64,000 bases of DNA, from NCBI GenBank assembly GCA_963700775.1, contig CAVOYU010000001.1:496001-560000 (forward strand), written 5' to 3'. Position numbers and translations under genes: made by a program. The notes beneath the pieces were generated by a model, which was given only the letters and a program-made list of their open reading frames with translations, had not been told where the DNA came from and made no database searches. This stretch comes from Thermohalobaculum sp963700775. Its GTDB lineage: Bacteria > Pseudomonadota > Alphaproteobacteria > Rhodobacterales > Rhodobacteraceae. Below, piece by piece: positions 17,282-27,194 of the stretch; position 1 is the first letter of the stretch; every line of letters starts with the position of its first letter.

Positions 17282-18854
17282 ATGGCTGCGCCTTATGACC
17301 TGAATGACGGCAGCGTGGTGGTGGTGATCGGCACCGGCGCCGGCGGCGGAACGCTGGCGAACGAGCTCGCGCAGAAGGGTGTCGACGTGGTCGCGCTCGA
17401 GGCGGGCGGGCGCTACCTGCCCGGCGACTACATCAACGACGAATGGCCGAGCTTCGGCCAGCTCGCCTGGACCGACACGCGGACGACCTCGGGCACCTGG
17501 CGGGTGGCGAAGGATTTCGCCGGCCTGCCCGCCTGGATCGTCAAGGCGGTCGGTGGCTCGACCGTACACTGGGCCGGGGCGTCGCTCCGGTTCCAGGACC
17601 ACGAGTGGAAGGCCCGCACGACCTATGGCGACGTTGCCGGGGCGAACCTGCTCGACTGGCCGATCGACGGCGCCGAGATGGCGCCCTGGTACGACAAGGC
17701 CGAGGACAAGATGGGGACGACCCGGACCAACGGCATCCCCGGCCTGCCCGGCAACAACAACTATAAGGTGCTGGAGGCCGGCGCCAGGAAGCTCGGCTAC
17801 ACCGAGGTCCACACCGGCCGGATGTCGATCAACAGCCAGGAGCGCGACGGCCGGCCAGCCTGCCAGCAGGTCGGCTTTTGCTTCCAGGGCTGCAAGTTCG
17901 GCGCCAAGTGGTCGACCGCCTATACCGAGATCCCGAAGGGCGAGGCAACCGGCAGGCTCGAGGTGCGCGAGCGCGCCCATGTGCTGACGATCGAGCATGA
18001 CGACAGCGGCAAGGTGACCGGCGTCGTCTATGCCGACAAGGACGGCAACCACCAGCGCCAGGCGGCGCGCGCCGTCTGCGTGGCCGGCAACTCTATCGAA
18101 AGCCCGCGGCTTCTGCTGAACTCGCATTCCGGCATGTTCCCGAACGGGCTCGCCAACTCGTCCGGCATGGTCGGCAAGAACTACATGCGGCACATGACTG
18201 GCTCGGTCTACGCGATCTTCGCCGGAGCCGGTGCGCATGTGGCGCGGCACCACCATGGCCGGGATCGTGCAGGACGAGGCGCGGTTCGATGCCTCGCGCG
18301 GCTTCGTCGGCGGCTACGAGCTCGAGACCCTGTCGATCGGGCTCCCCTTCATGGCCGCCTTCCTCGACCCCGGCGCCTGGGGCCGCGAATTCGCCTCGGC
18401 CATGGATGGCTACGAGAACATGGCCGGACTCTGGATCGTCGGCGAGGACATGCCGCAGGCAAGCAACGCCGTCACCCTGCATGCCGAACTCAAGGACCAG
18501 TACGGAATGCCGGTGCCGAACGTGAATTTCGACGACCACCCGAACGACGTGGCGATGCGCAGCCATGCCTACCGGCAGGGCGCCGCCATCTACGACGCGG
18601 TCGGCGCCGTGCGCACATTCCCGACTCCGCCCTATCCGTCGACCCACAATCTCGGCACCAACCGGATGTCCGAGAACCCGTCGGACGGCGTGGTCAACAA
18701 GCACGGGCAAAGCCACGACATCGCCAACCTGTTCATCTCGGATGGCAGCCAGTTCACCACCGGCGCGGCGGAGAATCCGACCCTGACCATCGTGGCGCTG
18801 GCGATCCGCCAGGCGGACTACATCGCCAGCCAGATGAGCAGCGGAGCGATCTGA
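17282..18854 (+). pseudogene. GMC-family flavoprotein dehydrogenase, large subunit, one +1 frameshift
   Basis: A 523-residue FAD dehydrogenase after removing one base at about 18221, where AIF continues as PEPVRMWRGTTMAG. The dinucleotide-binding loop is VVVVIGTGAGGGTLANEL (12-29), followed by GGSTVHWAGASLRF. The Cys-containing QQVGFCFQGCKFGAKWS block and the C-terminal NLFISDGSQFTTGAAENPT mark the gluconate/sorbitol-type periplasmic branch. It oxidises a sugar or alcohol in the periplasm and passes electrons to a cytochrome c, which is not encoded nearby. It forms a pair with the Tat-targeted subunit upstream and is followed by a strong terminator. Confidence 0.85.
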
Positions 18855-18870
18855 CGCAGAACTCCCTGTC

Positions 18871-18902
18871 CGGCCGCCGGGGCAGCCCGGCGGCCGCTTT
18901 TT
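18871..18902 (+). terminator. Rho-independent terminator after the GMC dehydrogenase
   Basis: A perfect 11-bp stem (18871-18881 with 18886-18896), a GCAG loop and TTTTT at 18898-18902, starting 17 bases after the dehydrogenase stop codon. It ends transcription of the dehydrogenase operon. Confidence 0.9.
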
Positions 18903-19084
18903 CCGGACCCGGCCTTCCGGAGGACCAGGTTGTTTCCGCCGGCCCGCAATCCGGGCCGCTGGTGAGATGATCGTCGGCGCGTGTCCTCCCCCAACAAACC
19001 ACCGCCGGCGCACCTTCCCCTCCCTGCGGTCCCTCGAACGGGCAGGGAGGGGCCTTTGCGCCCGGCAGGGCGCCTCGCGCTGGG

Positions 19085-19804
19085 CTATGGCGCCGGGAAC
19101 CGCGGCGGCGCCAGCGAGGCCTGGAACCAGCAGATGAAATTGTGGATCGAGAACACCGGCAGGCCGGTGGCGGCACGCACATCGGCCGCATAGGGCACCA
19201 TGTTGGTGCATTCGAGCAGGATCGCCCCCACTTCGGGGCGCGCCGCCCGGAAATCGCGCGCCGCCGCCACCATATCCGCCCGCGCGGCCTCCACATCGAG
19301 CCGCGGTTCGTTGTCGAGGATTGCGCGGGAGAACTCATCGCCCCCTTCGGTGCCCCAGACCAGCGTGCCGGCGGGCACCCCGGCCTTCGCCAGATGCTCC
19401 TCCGTCATCGTCTCGGACGAGATTGTCAGGATGCCGACCCGCCGCCCCGGCGGCAGCGTCGCCTGGATCATCGGCGCCTGCATCAGCGACGAGGTCGCCA
19501 CCGGCACCGCCAGCGCCTCGGCCAGCTCCGCCTGGAACAGCGACAGGAACCCGCAATTGGTGGTGATCCCGTCCACCCCGTCCGCCACCAGCTCGCGCCC
19601 GGCGGCGACGAAGGCATCCAGTAGCCCCTCGGCGCGCTGGCGCACCACCCGGTCCGGCGAGGCGCCACGCACCACCTTGTAGAGCACCGGGAAGGGCCAG
19701 CTCAGCGCATTGCCCATGTCGCCCGGAATCCGCGGAAACCGTGCCTCCAGCATCAGGATGCCGATGGATGCGCCGTAGACCGCCTTTCCACCCTCGGCAA
19801 TCAT
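19085..19804 (-). CDS. Aspartate/glutamate racemase family protein
   Basis: A 239-residue protein of the Asp/Glu/hydantoin racemase fold, closest in style to the maleate-isomerase/arylmalonate-like branch. Two catalytic-type cysteines are visible: Cys in DGITTNCGFLSLFQ (about 81) and in AILLECTNMVPYA (about 203). GDMGNALSWPFPVLYKVVRG precedes the first. GGAGG stands five bases before ATG 19804. It may racemise or isomerise a small amino or dicarboxylic acid imported by the nearby TRAP systems. It is divergent from the thiamine-PP enzyme, with 74 bases between. Confidence 0.82.
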   Translation of the reverse strand: MIAEGGKAVYGASIGILMLEARFPRIPGDMGNALSWPFPVLYKVVRGASPDRVVRQRAEGLLDAFVAAGRELVADGVDGITTNCGFLSLFQAELAEALAVPVATSSLMQAPMIQATLPPGRRVGILTISSETMTEEHLAKAGVPAGTLVWGTEGGDEFSRAILDNEPRLDVEAARADMVAAARDFRAARPEVGAILLECTNMVPYAADVRAATGLPVFSIHNFICWFQASLAPPRFPAP

Positions 19805-19878
19805 GCCGGCCTCCGTCCGTGCCCTTGACTCGGTCCCGACATTCGGCCGAGCGTCGGGCCGGCGCAAGAGGGGAGAGT

Positions 19879-21568
19879 ATGGCGGAGCGGCGGAACCAGG
19901 CGAACGGCGCCGAGGCCATGGTGCGGATGCTGGCCACCCACGGGGTGCGCCACATCTTCGGTCTCTGCGGCGACACCTCGCTGCCCTTCTACGACGCGCT
20001 GGCACGCCTCGATCACGGCATGACCCATATTCTCACGCGGGACGAGCGTCACGCCGCCTACATGGCGGATGCCTATGCCCGCGTCACTGGCCGGGTCGGC
20101 GTCTGCGAGGGGCCGTCGGGCGGCGGGGCGACCTACATCCTGCCCGGCGTGGTCGAGGCCAACGAGAGCTCGGTGCCGGTGCTGGCGATCACCTCGGATG
20201 TCGCCACCACCTCGCATGGCCGCTTCCCGCTGACCGAGCTCGACCAGCAGGCGCTGTTCGCGCCGCTGACCAAGTGGAACGGCACGCTCTCGGACGCCGC
20301 CACCCTGCCCCGCATGGTGCGGCGGGCCTTCCGCGAGATGACCACCGGGCGGCCGGGCGCGGCCCATCTCTGCCTGCCCTTCGACGTCCAGAAGGCGCCT
20401 GTTCCGGAAGACGAGATCTGGGCTGACCCGCAATTCGGCACCTACCCGGCGCTCCGCGCCGCCGCCGACCCGGCCGAGACCGGGCGCGCCGCCGCGGTGC
20501 TGGCGGCGGCGAAGCGGCCGCTGATCGTCTGCGGCGGCGGGGTGGTGCTGGCCGGCGCCGAGGAGGCCCTCCGCCGGCTGGCCGAGGGTCTCGGCATCGC
20601 CGTCGCGACCACCGTCAGCGGCCAGGGCAGCCTGCCCGAGACCCATCCGCTCTGTCTCGGCGTGGTCGGATCCAACGGCGGGCGGCCCGAGACGCGGGCG
20701 GTGGTGGACGCCGCCGATGTCGTCGTCTTCGTCGGCTGCCGCGCCGGCTCGGTCACCACAGAGCGCTGGCGCTCGCCGGGGCCGGGCGCCCGGATCGTCC
20801 ATATCGACCGCGACCCGGCGGTGATCGGCGCCGCCTATCGCACCGACGCCGCCATCTGCGCCGACGCCCGACTCTGCGCTCGAGGCGCTGGCCGAGGCTG
20901 CCGGCCTCGCCCCCTTCGCCGGCGCCGAGGCGGCGGTCGCCGCCGCAAAGGCCGCCAAGGAGGCGCATTTCCGACCGCTGGCCGAGAGCGACGCCCGCCC
21001 GATCAAGCCCGAGCGGGTGATCGCCACGCTCGAGCGCGTGCTGCCCGAGGAAGCCGTGGTCTGCGCCGACCCCGGCACCCCCTGCCCCTACTTCTCGGCC
21101 TACTACTCGATCCGCCGCCCGGGCCGGACCTTCATCACCAACCGCGCCCACGGGGCGCTCGGCTACGCGCTCGCCGCCTCGGTCGGCGCCCAGGTCGGGC
21201 GGCCTGAGGCGAAGGTCGTGGCGGCGATGGGCGACGGCAGCTTCGGCATGTGCGTGGGCGAGTTCGAGACCATCGTGCGCCTCGGCCTGCCGATCACCTC
21301 GGTGGTGTTCTCGAACGGCGTCTACGGCTGGATCAAGGCCGGCCAGAAGTCGGGCTTCGGCGCCCGCTACTACTCGGTCGACTTCTCCCGCACTGACCAC
21401 GCGGCGGTCGCCGCCGCCTATGGCGTGAAGAGCTGGCGCGTCGAGGACCCGGCCGAACTGGATGACGTGTTGCGCAAGGCCGTTTCCCATGATGGCCCGA
21501 CCTTGGTCGACGTGATCGCCGAGCCGCTCCAGGATGCGGCCGCGCCGGTGAGCGAATGGGTGGCTTGA
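19879..21568 (+). pseudogene. Thiamine-pyrophosphate enzyme, acetolactate synthase-like, one +1 frameshift
   Basis: About 562 residues after removing one C near 20867-20869, where ADARL becomes ADSALEALAEAAG. The three-domain TPP layout is complete: the N-terminal Pyr domain with catalytic Glu56 (TRDERHAAYMADAYARVTG), the central domain (PLIVCGGGVVLAGAEEAL) and the C-terminal PP domain with the GDG-N motif MGDGSFGMCVGEF...SNG. The reaction class is 2-keto acid decarboxylation, ligation or sulfoacetaldehyde/oxalyl-type chemistry; the substrate is not identifiable. It starts at ATG 19879 (GGGGAG upstream), and no regulatory subunit gene follows, which speaks against biosynthetic acetolactate synthase. 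Confidence 0.83.
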
Positions 21569-22203
21569 GGGGGGCACTTGGTAACGTCAGTGTCAGGGCA
21601 ATACCCTCGTCGTACAGCATTCGCTCGCGCACCGAATTCCATTGTACGTGCCGCCTCACGTCCTCTGCCAAGACCGGGAGGACGACTATAGGCGGCTTGA
21701 AGGCGAGGTTTTGGGGAGCCGTGATGCAGGGCGATAGGGATGAACGCAAGCGGCTGGAACAATAGCAGGGTGAACTGACTGTCTTTCGACCCTGGTTCAT
21801 GGACTCGTACTCAGAAAGCTCACCGGCGGCGGTCATACATCCCCAAATCCTTGCAGACTTTGGGGCGGCTCGAGCTTGGCGAAGCGACATTTGAGGAGCT
21901 TTAGTGCCTCGCCCAAAGAGATTGGACTCCAGCAAGCGCACCCTACATCCCGCTTCTCACACCTCCTGCTCACACCCCTGTTTTTAGACTTTTAAATTAA
22001 ATCAACGACTTAACGACCTTCTCAAGGTTGAGCAGGCTTGCGCAAGGCCGCTTTCCCGAGGTCGCCGCCGCCCGGCCCGTCGCGCGGCAATCGGCATCTT
22101 CACCGAGAAACCTGTCGACCTCTGCGCCGGACCTGCGCAGATTGTGTGCCGGCAAGATCGGACTTCCGGCCGCGTAGCGGACCGAGCGGAGGAGAGGGCC
22201 TCA
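21569..22203. other. Lower-GC intergenic region holding a dispersed repeat
   Basis: About 635 bases, clearly lower in GC than the flanks, without a convincing gene. It holds an inverted repeat (CCCCAAA 21841-21847 with TTTGGGG 21859-21865) and a copy of the AT-cored repeat at 21951-22035. Short frames here (for example ATG 21799 and the minus-strand frame to 21941) show no recognisable family. Composition suggests transferred or remnant DNA. Its right end is the leader of the DadA-like gene. Confidence 0.5.
21951..22035 (-). repeat. Dispersed AT-cored repeat, copy 1
   Basis: Read on the minus strand it starts CTGCTCAACCTTGAGAAGG, has a core TTGATTTAATTT and AAAAACAGGGG, and ends with TGTGAGCAGGAGGTGTGAG. 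It aligns over its whole length with 34829-34911 on the plus strand. The TGAGCA arms flank an AT-rich middle. No open frame of note lies in it. Confidence 0.75.
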
Positions 22204-23454
22204 ATGAAAGTCATCGTCGTCGGTGCCGGCATCACCGGCGTCGCCGCCGCTGAATGGCTGCGCCGCGACGGCCATGCGGTAACGCTGATCGACCGGGTCC
22301 GGCCGGGTGACCCGGCGCAGACCTCCTACGGCAACGCCGGCATGATCTCGCGCTCGGGCGTGGTGCCGGTCTCGGTACCGGGGCTCGCCTGGAAGGCCCC
22401 GGCGATGCTGCTCGACCCGGACTCGCCGCTCTACCTGCGCTGGAGCTACCTGCCGAATCTCGCCCCCTGGCTGGCGCGGTTCCTGTGGAACGGCCGGCGC
22501 GAGAAGGTGGTGGAGATCGCCCGGGGCATGGCCGGGCTGATCCGCGACTCGGTCGAGCAGCACGAGGCGCTCGCCCGCGGGACCGGCGCCGAGCGCTTCA
22601 TCCGCCACGGCGACTACGTTTACATCTACCCGGACCGCAAGACCTTCGAGGGCGACGCCTTCGGCTTCGGGCTCCGGCGCGACCACGGCGTGACCTGGGA
22701 GGAGTGGGACCGGGCGACGCTCGTCGAGCGCGACCCGCAACTGGGGCCCGGCTTTGGCTTCGCCGCCTCGATCAAGGGCGGCGCCTGGCTCGCCGCGCCG
22801 GGCCGCTATGTCGCGACCATCGCCGAGAGCTTCGAGCGCGAGGGCGGCATCTTCCTTCAGGGCGAAGTCGTCGACATCGTCCCGACCGATCGCGGCCATG
22901 CCGCCGTCAGGCTCACCGGCGGCGCGCTCCGCGAGGCAGACCGCGTCGTGCTGGCCGCCGGCGTCTGGTCCGGACGGCTGGCGAAGAAGCTCGGCCACGA
23001 GGCGCGGATCGAGGCCGAGCGCGGCTACCACGTGATGCTCAAGAACCCCTCGCACATGCCGCCTTCGCCCTATTCCTTCGTCGCCGCCAAGATCGCGGTC
23101 ACGCCGATGGAGGAGGGCCTGCGCTTCGCCGGCGTGGTCGATCTCGGTGGCATCGACGGCCCGCCGCTCGCCACCCCGGTCGAGGGCATCCGCAAGCGCA
23201 TCCGTCAGCTATACCCGTCGCTGCGCTGGGAGGGCGAGGAAACCTGGATGGGCCGGCGCCCATCCACCGTCGACAGCCTGCCGCTGCTCGGCCCGTCGCC
23301 GAGGGTGCCCGCCATCCATTTCGCCTTCGGGGGCCAGCATCTGGGCATGACGATGGGTGCCCGGCTTGGCCGGATGACCGCCGACATGATCGGCGGCCGC
23401 AAGCCGAATGTTGACATCGCGCCCTATCGGGTTGACCGTTTCGACCGAAACTGA
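22204..23454 (+). CDS. FAD-dependent oxidoreductase, D-amino-acid dehydrogenase (DadA)-like
   Basis: A 416-residue DAO-fold flavoprotein. The Rossmann FAD loop is KVIVVGAGITGVAAAEWLRR (2-21), followed by SYGNAGMISRSG, typical of DadA. The C-terminal second FAD motif is FGGQHLGMTMGARLGR. It deaminates a D-amino acid or oxidises a secondary/N-methyl amine at the membrane or cytoplasm. ATG 22204 has GGAGGAGAGG just upstream. A TRAP binding protein follows 30 bases later, so the TRAP substrate is probably an amino acid or betaine-like compound; the Asp/Glu racemase nearby fits that. Confidence 0.87.
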   Translation: MKVIVVGAGITGVAAAEWLRRDGHAVTLIDRVRPGDPAQTSYGNAGMISRSGVVPVSVPGLAWKAPAMLLDPDSPLYLRWSYLPNLAPWLARFLWNGRREKVVEIARGMAGLIRDSVEQHEALARGTGAERFIRHGDYVYIYPDRKTFEGDAFGFGLRRDHGVTWEEWDRATLVERDPQLGPGFGFAASIKGGAWLAAPGRYVATIAESFEREGGIFLQGEVVDIVPTDRGHAAVRLTGGALREADRVVLAAGVWSGRLAKKLGHEARIEAERGYHVMLKNPSHMPPSPYSFVAAKIAVTPMEEGLRFAGVVDLGGIDGPPLATPVEGIRKRIRQLYPSLRWEGEETWMGRRPSTVDSLPLLGPSPRVPAIHFAFGGQHLGMTMGARLGRMTADMIGGRKPNVDIAPYRVDRFDRN

Positions 23455-23484
23455 CCATACGCACCGAAAATGGGAGGGACTGCC

Positions 23485-24453
23485 ATGAAGAAGATGATCG
23501 GGCTCACAGCCAGTCTTGTCCTCGCCGCAGGAGCGGCGCAGGCAGAGAACTGGGACATGCCCATGGCCTATGCGGATTCGAACTACCACACCCAGACCGG
23601 CAAGGCCTTCGCCGAGTGCGTCGGCACCGCCACCGGCGGCGAGATCACCATCACCGTCCACGCCTCGGGTTCGCTCTTCAAGGGCAACGAGATCAAGCGC
23701 GCGGTCCAGACCGGCCAGGCGCCGATCGGCGAGCGGCTGCTGAGCGCGCATGAGAACGAGAACAAGATCTTCGGTATCGACTCAGTGCCGTTCCTGGCGA
23801 CCAACTTCGAGGCCTCGGACAAGCTCTGGGCGGCGGCGAAGCCGAGCATCGAGAAAATCCTGGACGAGCAGAACGTGGTGCTGCTCTACGCCGTCCCGTG
23901 GCCACCGCAGGGGCTCTACTTCAAGAAGGACGTGGACTCGGTCGCCGACATGGCCGGTATCAAGTTCCGCTCCTACAACACCGCCACCGCGCGGCTGGCC
24001 GAGCTGACCGGGATGCTGCCCGTGCAGATCGAGGCGGCCGAGATCAGCCAGGCCTTCGCCACTGGCGTCGCCGAGTCGATGATCTCGTCGGGCGCCACCG
24101 GCTACGACCGCAAGGTCTGGGAGCACTTGACGAACTTCTATGAAGTCGATGCTTGGATGCCGCGCAATTCGGTCTTCGTGAACAAGGACATTTGGAACGG
24201 CATCTCGGACGTGAACAAGAACGCGATCCGCGGCTGTGCGGATCTCGCGGCCTATGCCGGCTACTGGCGCGCGGTGCAGTACACCGACTTCACCCTCAAG
24301 GGTCTGGCCGACAACGGCATGAAGGTCCAGAAGGCGGGCGAACAGCTGCAGGTCGACCTCAACAAGATCGGCGAGACCATGTCCGCCGAGTGGATGGCGG
24401 CCGCGGGCGACGAGGGCAAGGCCATCGTCGAGAAGTTCAAGTCGATGCAGTGA
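23485..24453 (+). CDS. TRAP transporter substrate-binding protein, DctP family
   Basis: A 322-residue periplasmic receptor with a Sec signal peptide (MKKMIGLTASLVLAAGAAQA, cleavage after AQA at residue 20). Mature features are AYADSNYHTQTGKAF, GEITITVHASGSLFKGNE, DMAGIKFRSYNTATARL (strand with the conserved Arg) and QIEAAEISQAFATGVAES. ATG 23485 follows GGGAGGGACTGCC. It forms a unit with the DadA-like gene upstream and the Q-M fused permease downstream; a terminator-like hairpin separates it from the permease. Confidence 0.9.
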   Translation: MKKMIGLTASLVLAAGAAQAENWDMPMAYADSNYHTQTGKAFAECVGTATGGEITITVHASGSLFKGNEIKRAVQTGQAPIGERLLSAHENENKIFGIDSVPFLATNFEASDKLWAAAKPSIEKILDEQNVVLLYAVPWPPQGLYFKKDVDSVADMAGIKFRSYNTATARLAELTGMLPVQIEAAEISQAFATGVAESMISSGATGYDRKVWEHLTNFYEVDAWMPRNSVFVNKDIWNGISDVNKNAIRGCADLAAYAGYWRAVQYTDFTLKGLADNGMKVQKAGEQLQVDLNKIGETMSAEWMAAAGDEGKAIVEKFKSMQ

Positions 24454-24470
24454 CCGGCTGACCGCATCCC

Positions 24471-24500
24471 CCGGGGGGAGCGCCGCTCCCCCCGGTTTCT
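24471..24500 (+). terminator. Hairpin with T-rich tail between TRAP receptor and permease genes
   Basis: A perfect 11-bp GC stem (24471-24481 with 24485-24495), a GCC loop and TTTCTCTTT tail, 17 bases after the receptor stop. Partial termination here would give more receptor than permease; it may also protect the upstream mRNA 3' end. Confidence 0.75.
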
Positions 24501-24563
24501 CTTTCCGAGACATTCCTTTCGCATCAGGGCGGCGCGGCTCGGGCGCCGGGGGGAACGAACAAG

Positions 24564-26499
24564 ATGCTGCGCACGGTCCGGCGTGCCCTCGACGCCATCT
24601 ACCTCGCGGGCGGCGTGTTGGGCGCGCTGTTCCTGGTCACAATCCTCGGCCTGATCGTCGCCCAGATGATCGCCCGCTGGACCGGGCAGGTGTTCCCCGG
24701 CGCGACCGACTATGCCGGCTATGCCATGGCGGGGGCCAGCTTCATGGCGCTGGCCTATGCGATGAACCGGGGCGCCCATATCCGGGTCAACCTGGTGCTG
24801 ACCCATATGGCCGGCTGGCGCCGTCATGCCGAGATCTGGTGCTACGGGGTTGGCGCGCTGATCGCGGTGTTCTTCGCCCGCTATGCCATCAAGGGAACCT
24901 ATCTCTCCCACAAGCTCCGAGACATCAGCCAGGGGCTGGACGCCACCCCGCTCTGGGTGCCGCAGCTCCTGATGTCGACCGGCACCTGCCTGCTGGCGCT
25001 GACGCTGATCGACCAGTTCCTCCGCCTCCTGCTGACCAGCCACAAAGGGGTCGAGGGCGAGCAGGACTGGGAGGACGCGCCGGGCGAGAAGCGCCAGTCC
25101 CGCTACATCGCCACCGGCCTGTTCCTGATCGCGATCTACGTGCCCGTCGCCTTCTTCAAGGGGCTGGCCGCCTCGGTCATCGTCAAGACCGCGATATTCC
25201 TGTTCATCCTGTTTTTCCTGCTCGGCTCCGGAGTTCTGGGTAGCGCTTGCACTGATCGGGGTTGCCTATTTCGGCGTCACCGGCTTCACCTCGCGGCCTG
25301 CCGGCGACGCGATGATCACCACCATCTGGACCTCGTCCTCGAGCTGGTCGCTGACCGCGCTGCCGCTGTTCATATGGATGGGCGAGATCCTGTTCCGTAC
25401 CCGGCTCTCCGAGGACATGTTCAAGGGCCTCGCGCCCTGGATGGCCCGGCTTCCGGGCGGGCTGCTGCACACCAACGTCGTCGGCTGCACCATTTTCGCC
25501 GCGGTCTCCGGCTCCTCGGCCGCGACTCTGATGACGGTCGGCAAGATGTCGATCCCCGAGCTCCGCAAGCGCAACTACCCGGAGTTCATGACGATCGGCA
25601 CGCTGGCAGGCTCGGCCACCCTTGGGCTGATGATCCCTCCTTCACTGACGCTGATCGTCTATGGGGTTACCATCAACGAATCGATTACCAAGCTGTTCAT
25701 CGCCGGCATCCTCCCGGGCCTCGTGCTTGCGCTGCTGTTTATGGGCTACATCGTGGCTTGGCACTATGTCCGGTCCGACCAACGCCCGGAGCCCGAGCCG
25801 CCGATGGCGCTGGGCGCGCGGCTCTGGAACTCGCGCTTCCTCGTTCCGGTTCTCTGCCTCGTCTTCTCGGTGATTGGCTCGATGTATACCGGCCTGGCCA
25901 CACCCACCGAGGCCGCCGCTATCGGCGTGATCGGTGCGCTAATTTTGGCGATGGCGCAGGGCAGCCTGAACTGGAGCACTTTCACCGAAAGCCTGATGGG
26001 CGCCACCGCCACCTCGGCAATGGTCGCCTTCATCCTGATGGGGGCGTCATTCCTCTCGCTGTCGATGGGGTTCACGGGCCTGCCCCGGGCGCTCGCCGAG
26101 TGGATCGCCTCGCTGAACCTCCACGTCCTCACTCTGATCGCGGCGCTGACGCTGTTCTACATCGTCATCGGCTGCTTCCTCGACGGCATCTCGGCGGTCG
26201 TGCTGACCATGGCTGTGATCGAGCCGATGGTGAACATCCCGGCCTTCCGTGAGCTCGGCTTCTCGATGATATGGTTCGGCATCTTCGTGACCGTTGTGGT
26301 CGAGATGGCACAGATCACCCCACCGATCGGGTTCAACCTGTTCGTGCTTCAGGGAATGACCCGCTACCAGATGAGTTACATCGCCAAGACTGCCCTGCCG
26401 ATGTTCCTGGTCATGGTGCTGATGGTCGGCGTATTGGTGCTGTTCCCCGAGTTGGCGACCTGGCTGCCGGAGACCGCCCGTGAGGGGCCGGGCGGTTGA
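24564..26499 (+). pseudogene. Fused TRAP permease (DctQ-DctM in one chain), one +1 frameshift
   Basis: Removing one T near 25234-25235 gives a single chain of about 644 residues: GSGVWVALALIGVAYFG across the join. Residues 1-160 are a DctQ domain (four helices; AMNRGAHIRVNLVLTHMAG). A charged linker (VEGEQDWEDAPGEKRQSRY) follows, then two or more extra helices and a full DctM domain with LTALPLFIWMGEILFRTRL, GLMIPPSLTLIVYG, LATPTEAAAIGVIG and QITPPIGFNLFVLQGM. A fused Q-M permease is known from SiaQM-type systems. It starts with ATG 24564, 110 bases after the receptor stop. Confidence 0.85.
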
Positions 26500-26667
26500 G
26501 CGTCAGTCGCAACGCCATACCTTGCGACCACCGGGTGCCTCATAAGACATGGTCGCCCATATGGTCGCCCGACGGATGTCGAACCCGGCCACCTCGTGGC
26601 TCGAACCCGGCAGCCCCCCTGCACATGGCCTCGAAGACGATGAATCCGATCCGCATTCCCGGCTCCG

Positions 26668-27099
26668 TCAGATTATCTGGTTGATTTCAAGCAGGTTCAT
26701 CGCCGGGTCGTAGACGTAGATGTGCCGCATCCGCGGGATTGCGAAAATTCCGGTCGCTGAAAATGGGATGCCCGCGGCCTTCAGCCGGGCGATCACCGCA
26801 TCGAGATCCTTGACCTGGATCGCCACATGGCCGCCGATTGAGGGATTGTGGTCCAACCCGTTCATCCGGGCGAACTCAGGTTCGGGCCGGATCAGATGCA
26901 GGCCAGGATTGGCGCCCTCCGCTGACATGGATGGCGTAAAGAGCGTGAGCCGGGCCGGATCAGCGCTGACCTGGCCGGTCTGCGCCGGCGGCGGAAAGGT
27001 CCAGGCCTCCTCGGCCATGCCGATGATCTCGGTATAGAACCGAGCCGACGCGCGCACATCCGTCGCGGGCAGGTTCACATGGTGGATCGCCCAGCTCAT
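26668..27099 (-). CDS. VOC family (glyoxalase/dioxygenase-like) protein
   Basis: A 143-residue VOC protein starting MSWAIHHVNLPATDVRASAR, with GGHVAIQVKDLDAVIARLKA and IYVYDPAMNLLEINQ as second and last strands. Candidate metal ligands are His7, His in GGHVAI and Glu in LLEIN. A good GGGAGCGATCC site precedes ATG 27099; the frame is open further upstream without such a site. It is convergent with the TRAP operon and divergent from the D-hydroxyacid dehydrogenase. It is probably a glyoxalase or extradiol-type enzyme acting on an intermediate; the substrate is unknown. Confidence 0.83.
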   Translation of the reverse strand: MSWAIHHVNLPATDVRASARFYTEIIGMAEEAWTFPPPAQTGQVSADPARLTLFTPSMSAEGANPGLHLIRPEPEFARMNGLDHNPSIGGHVAIQVKDLDAVIARLKAAGIPFSATGIFAIPRMRHIYVYDPAMNLLEINQII

Positions 27100-27194
27100 G
27101 GATCGCTCCCTCGGGTTCTTCGCAGGGGAGTATTGTGTCGCGCAACAAATCGGGTCAATGGAGTATCCGGTCAGTGGAACGAAAGGATTAACCA

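Noticed and set aside
26500..26667. Possible tRNA from TCGAACCCGG repeats
   Set aside because: The T-arm-like strings occur twice without an anticodon arm or acceptor stem; not foldable as a tRNA.
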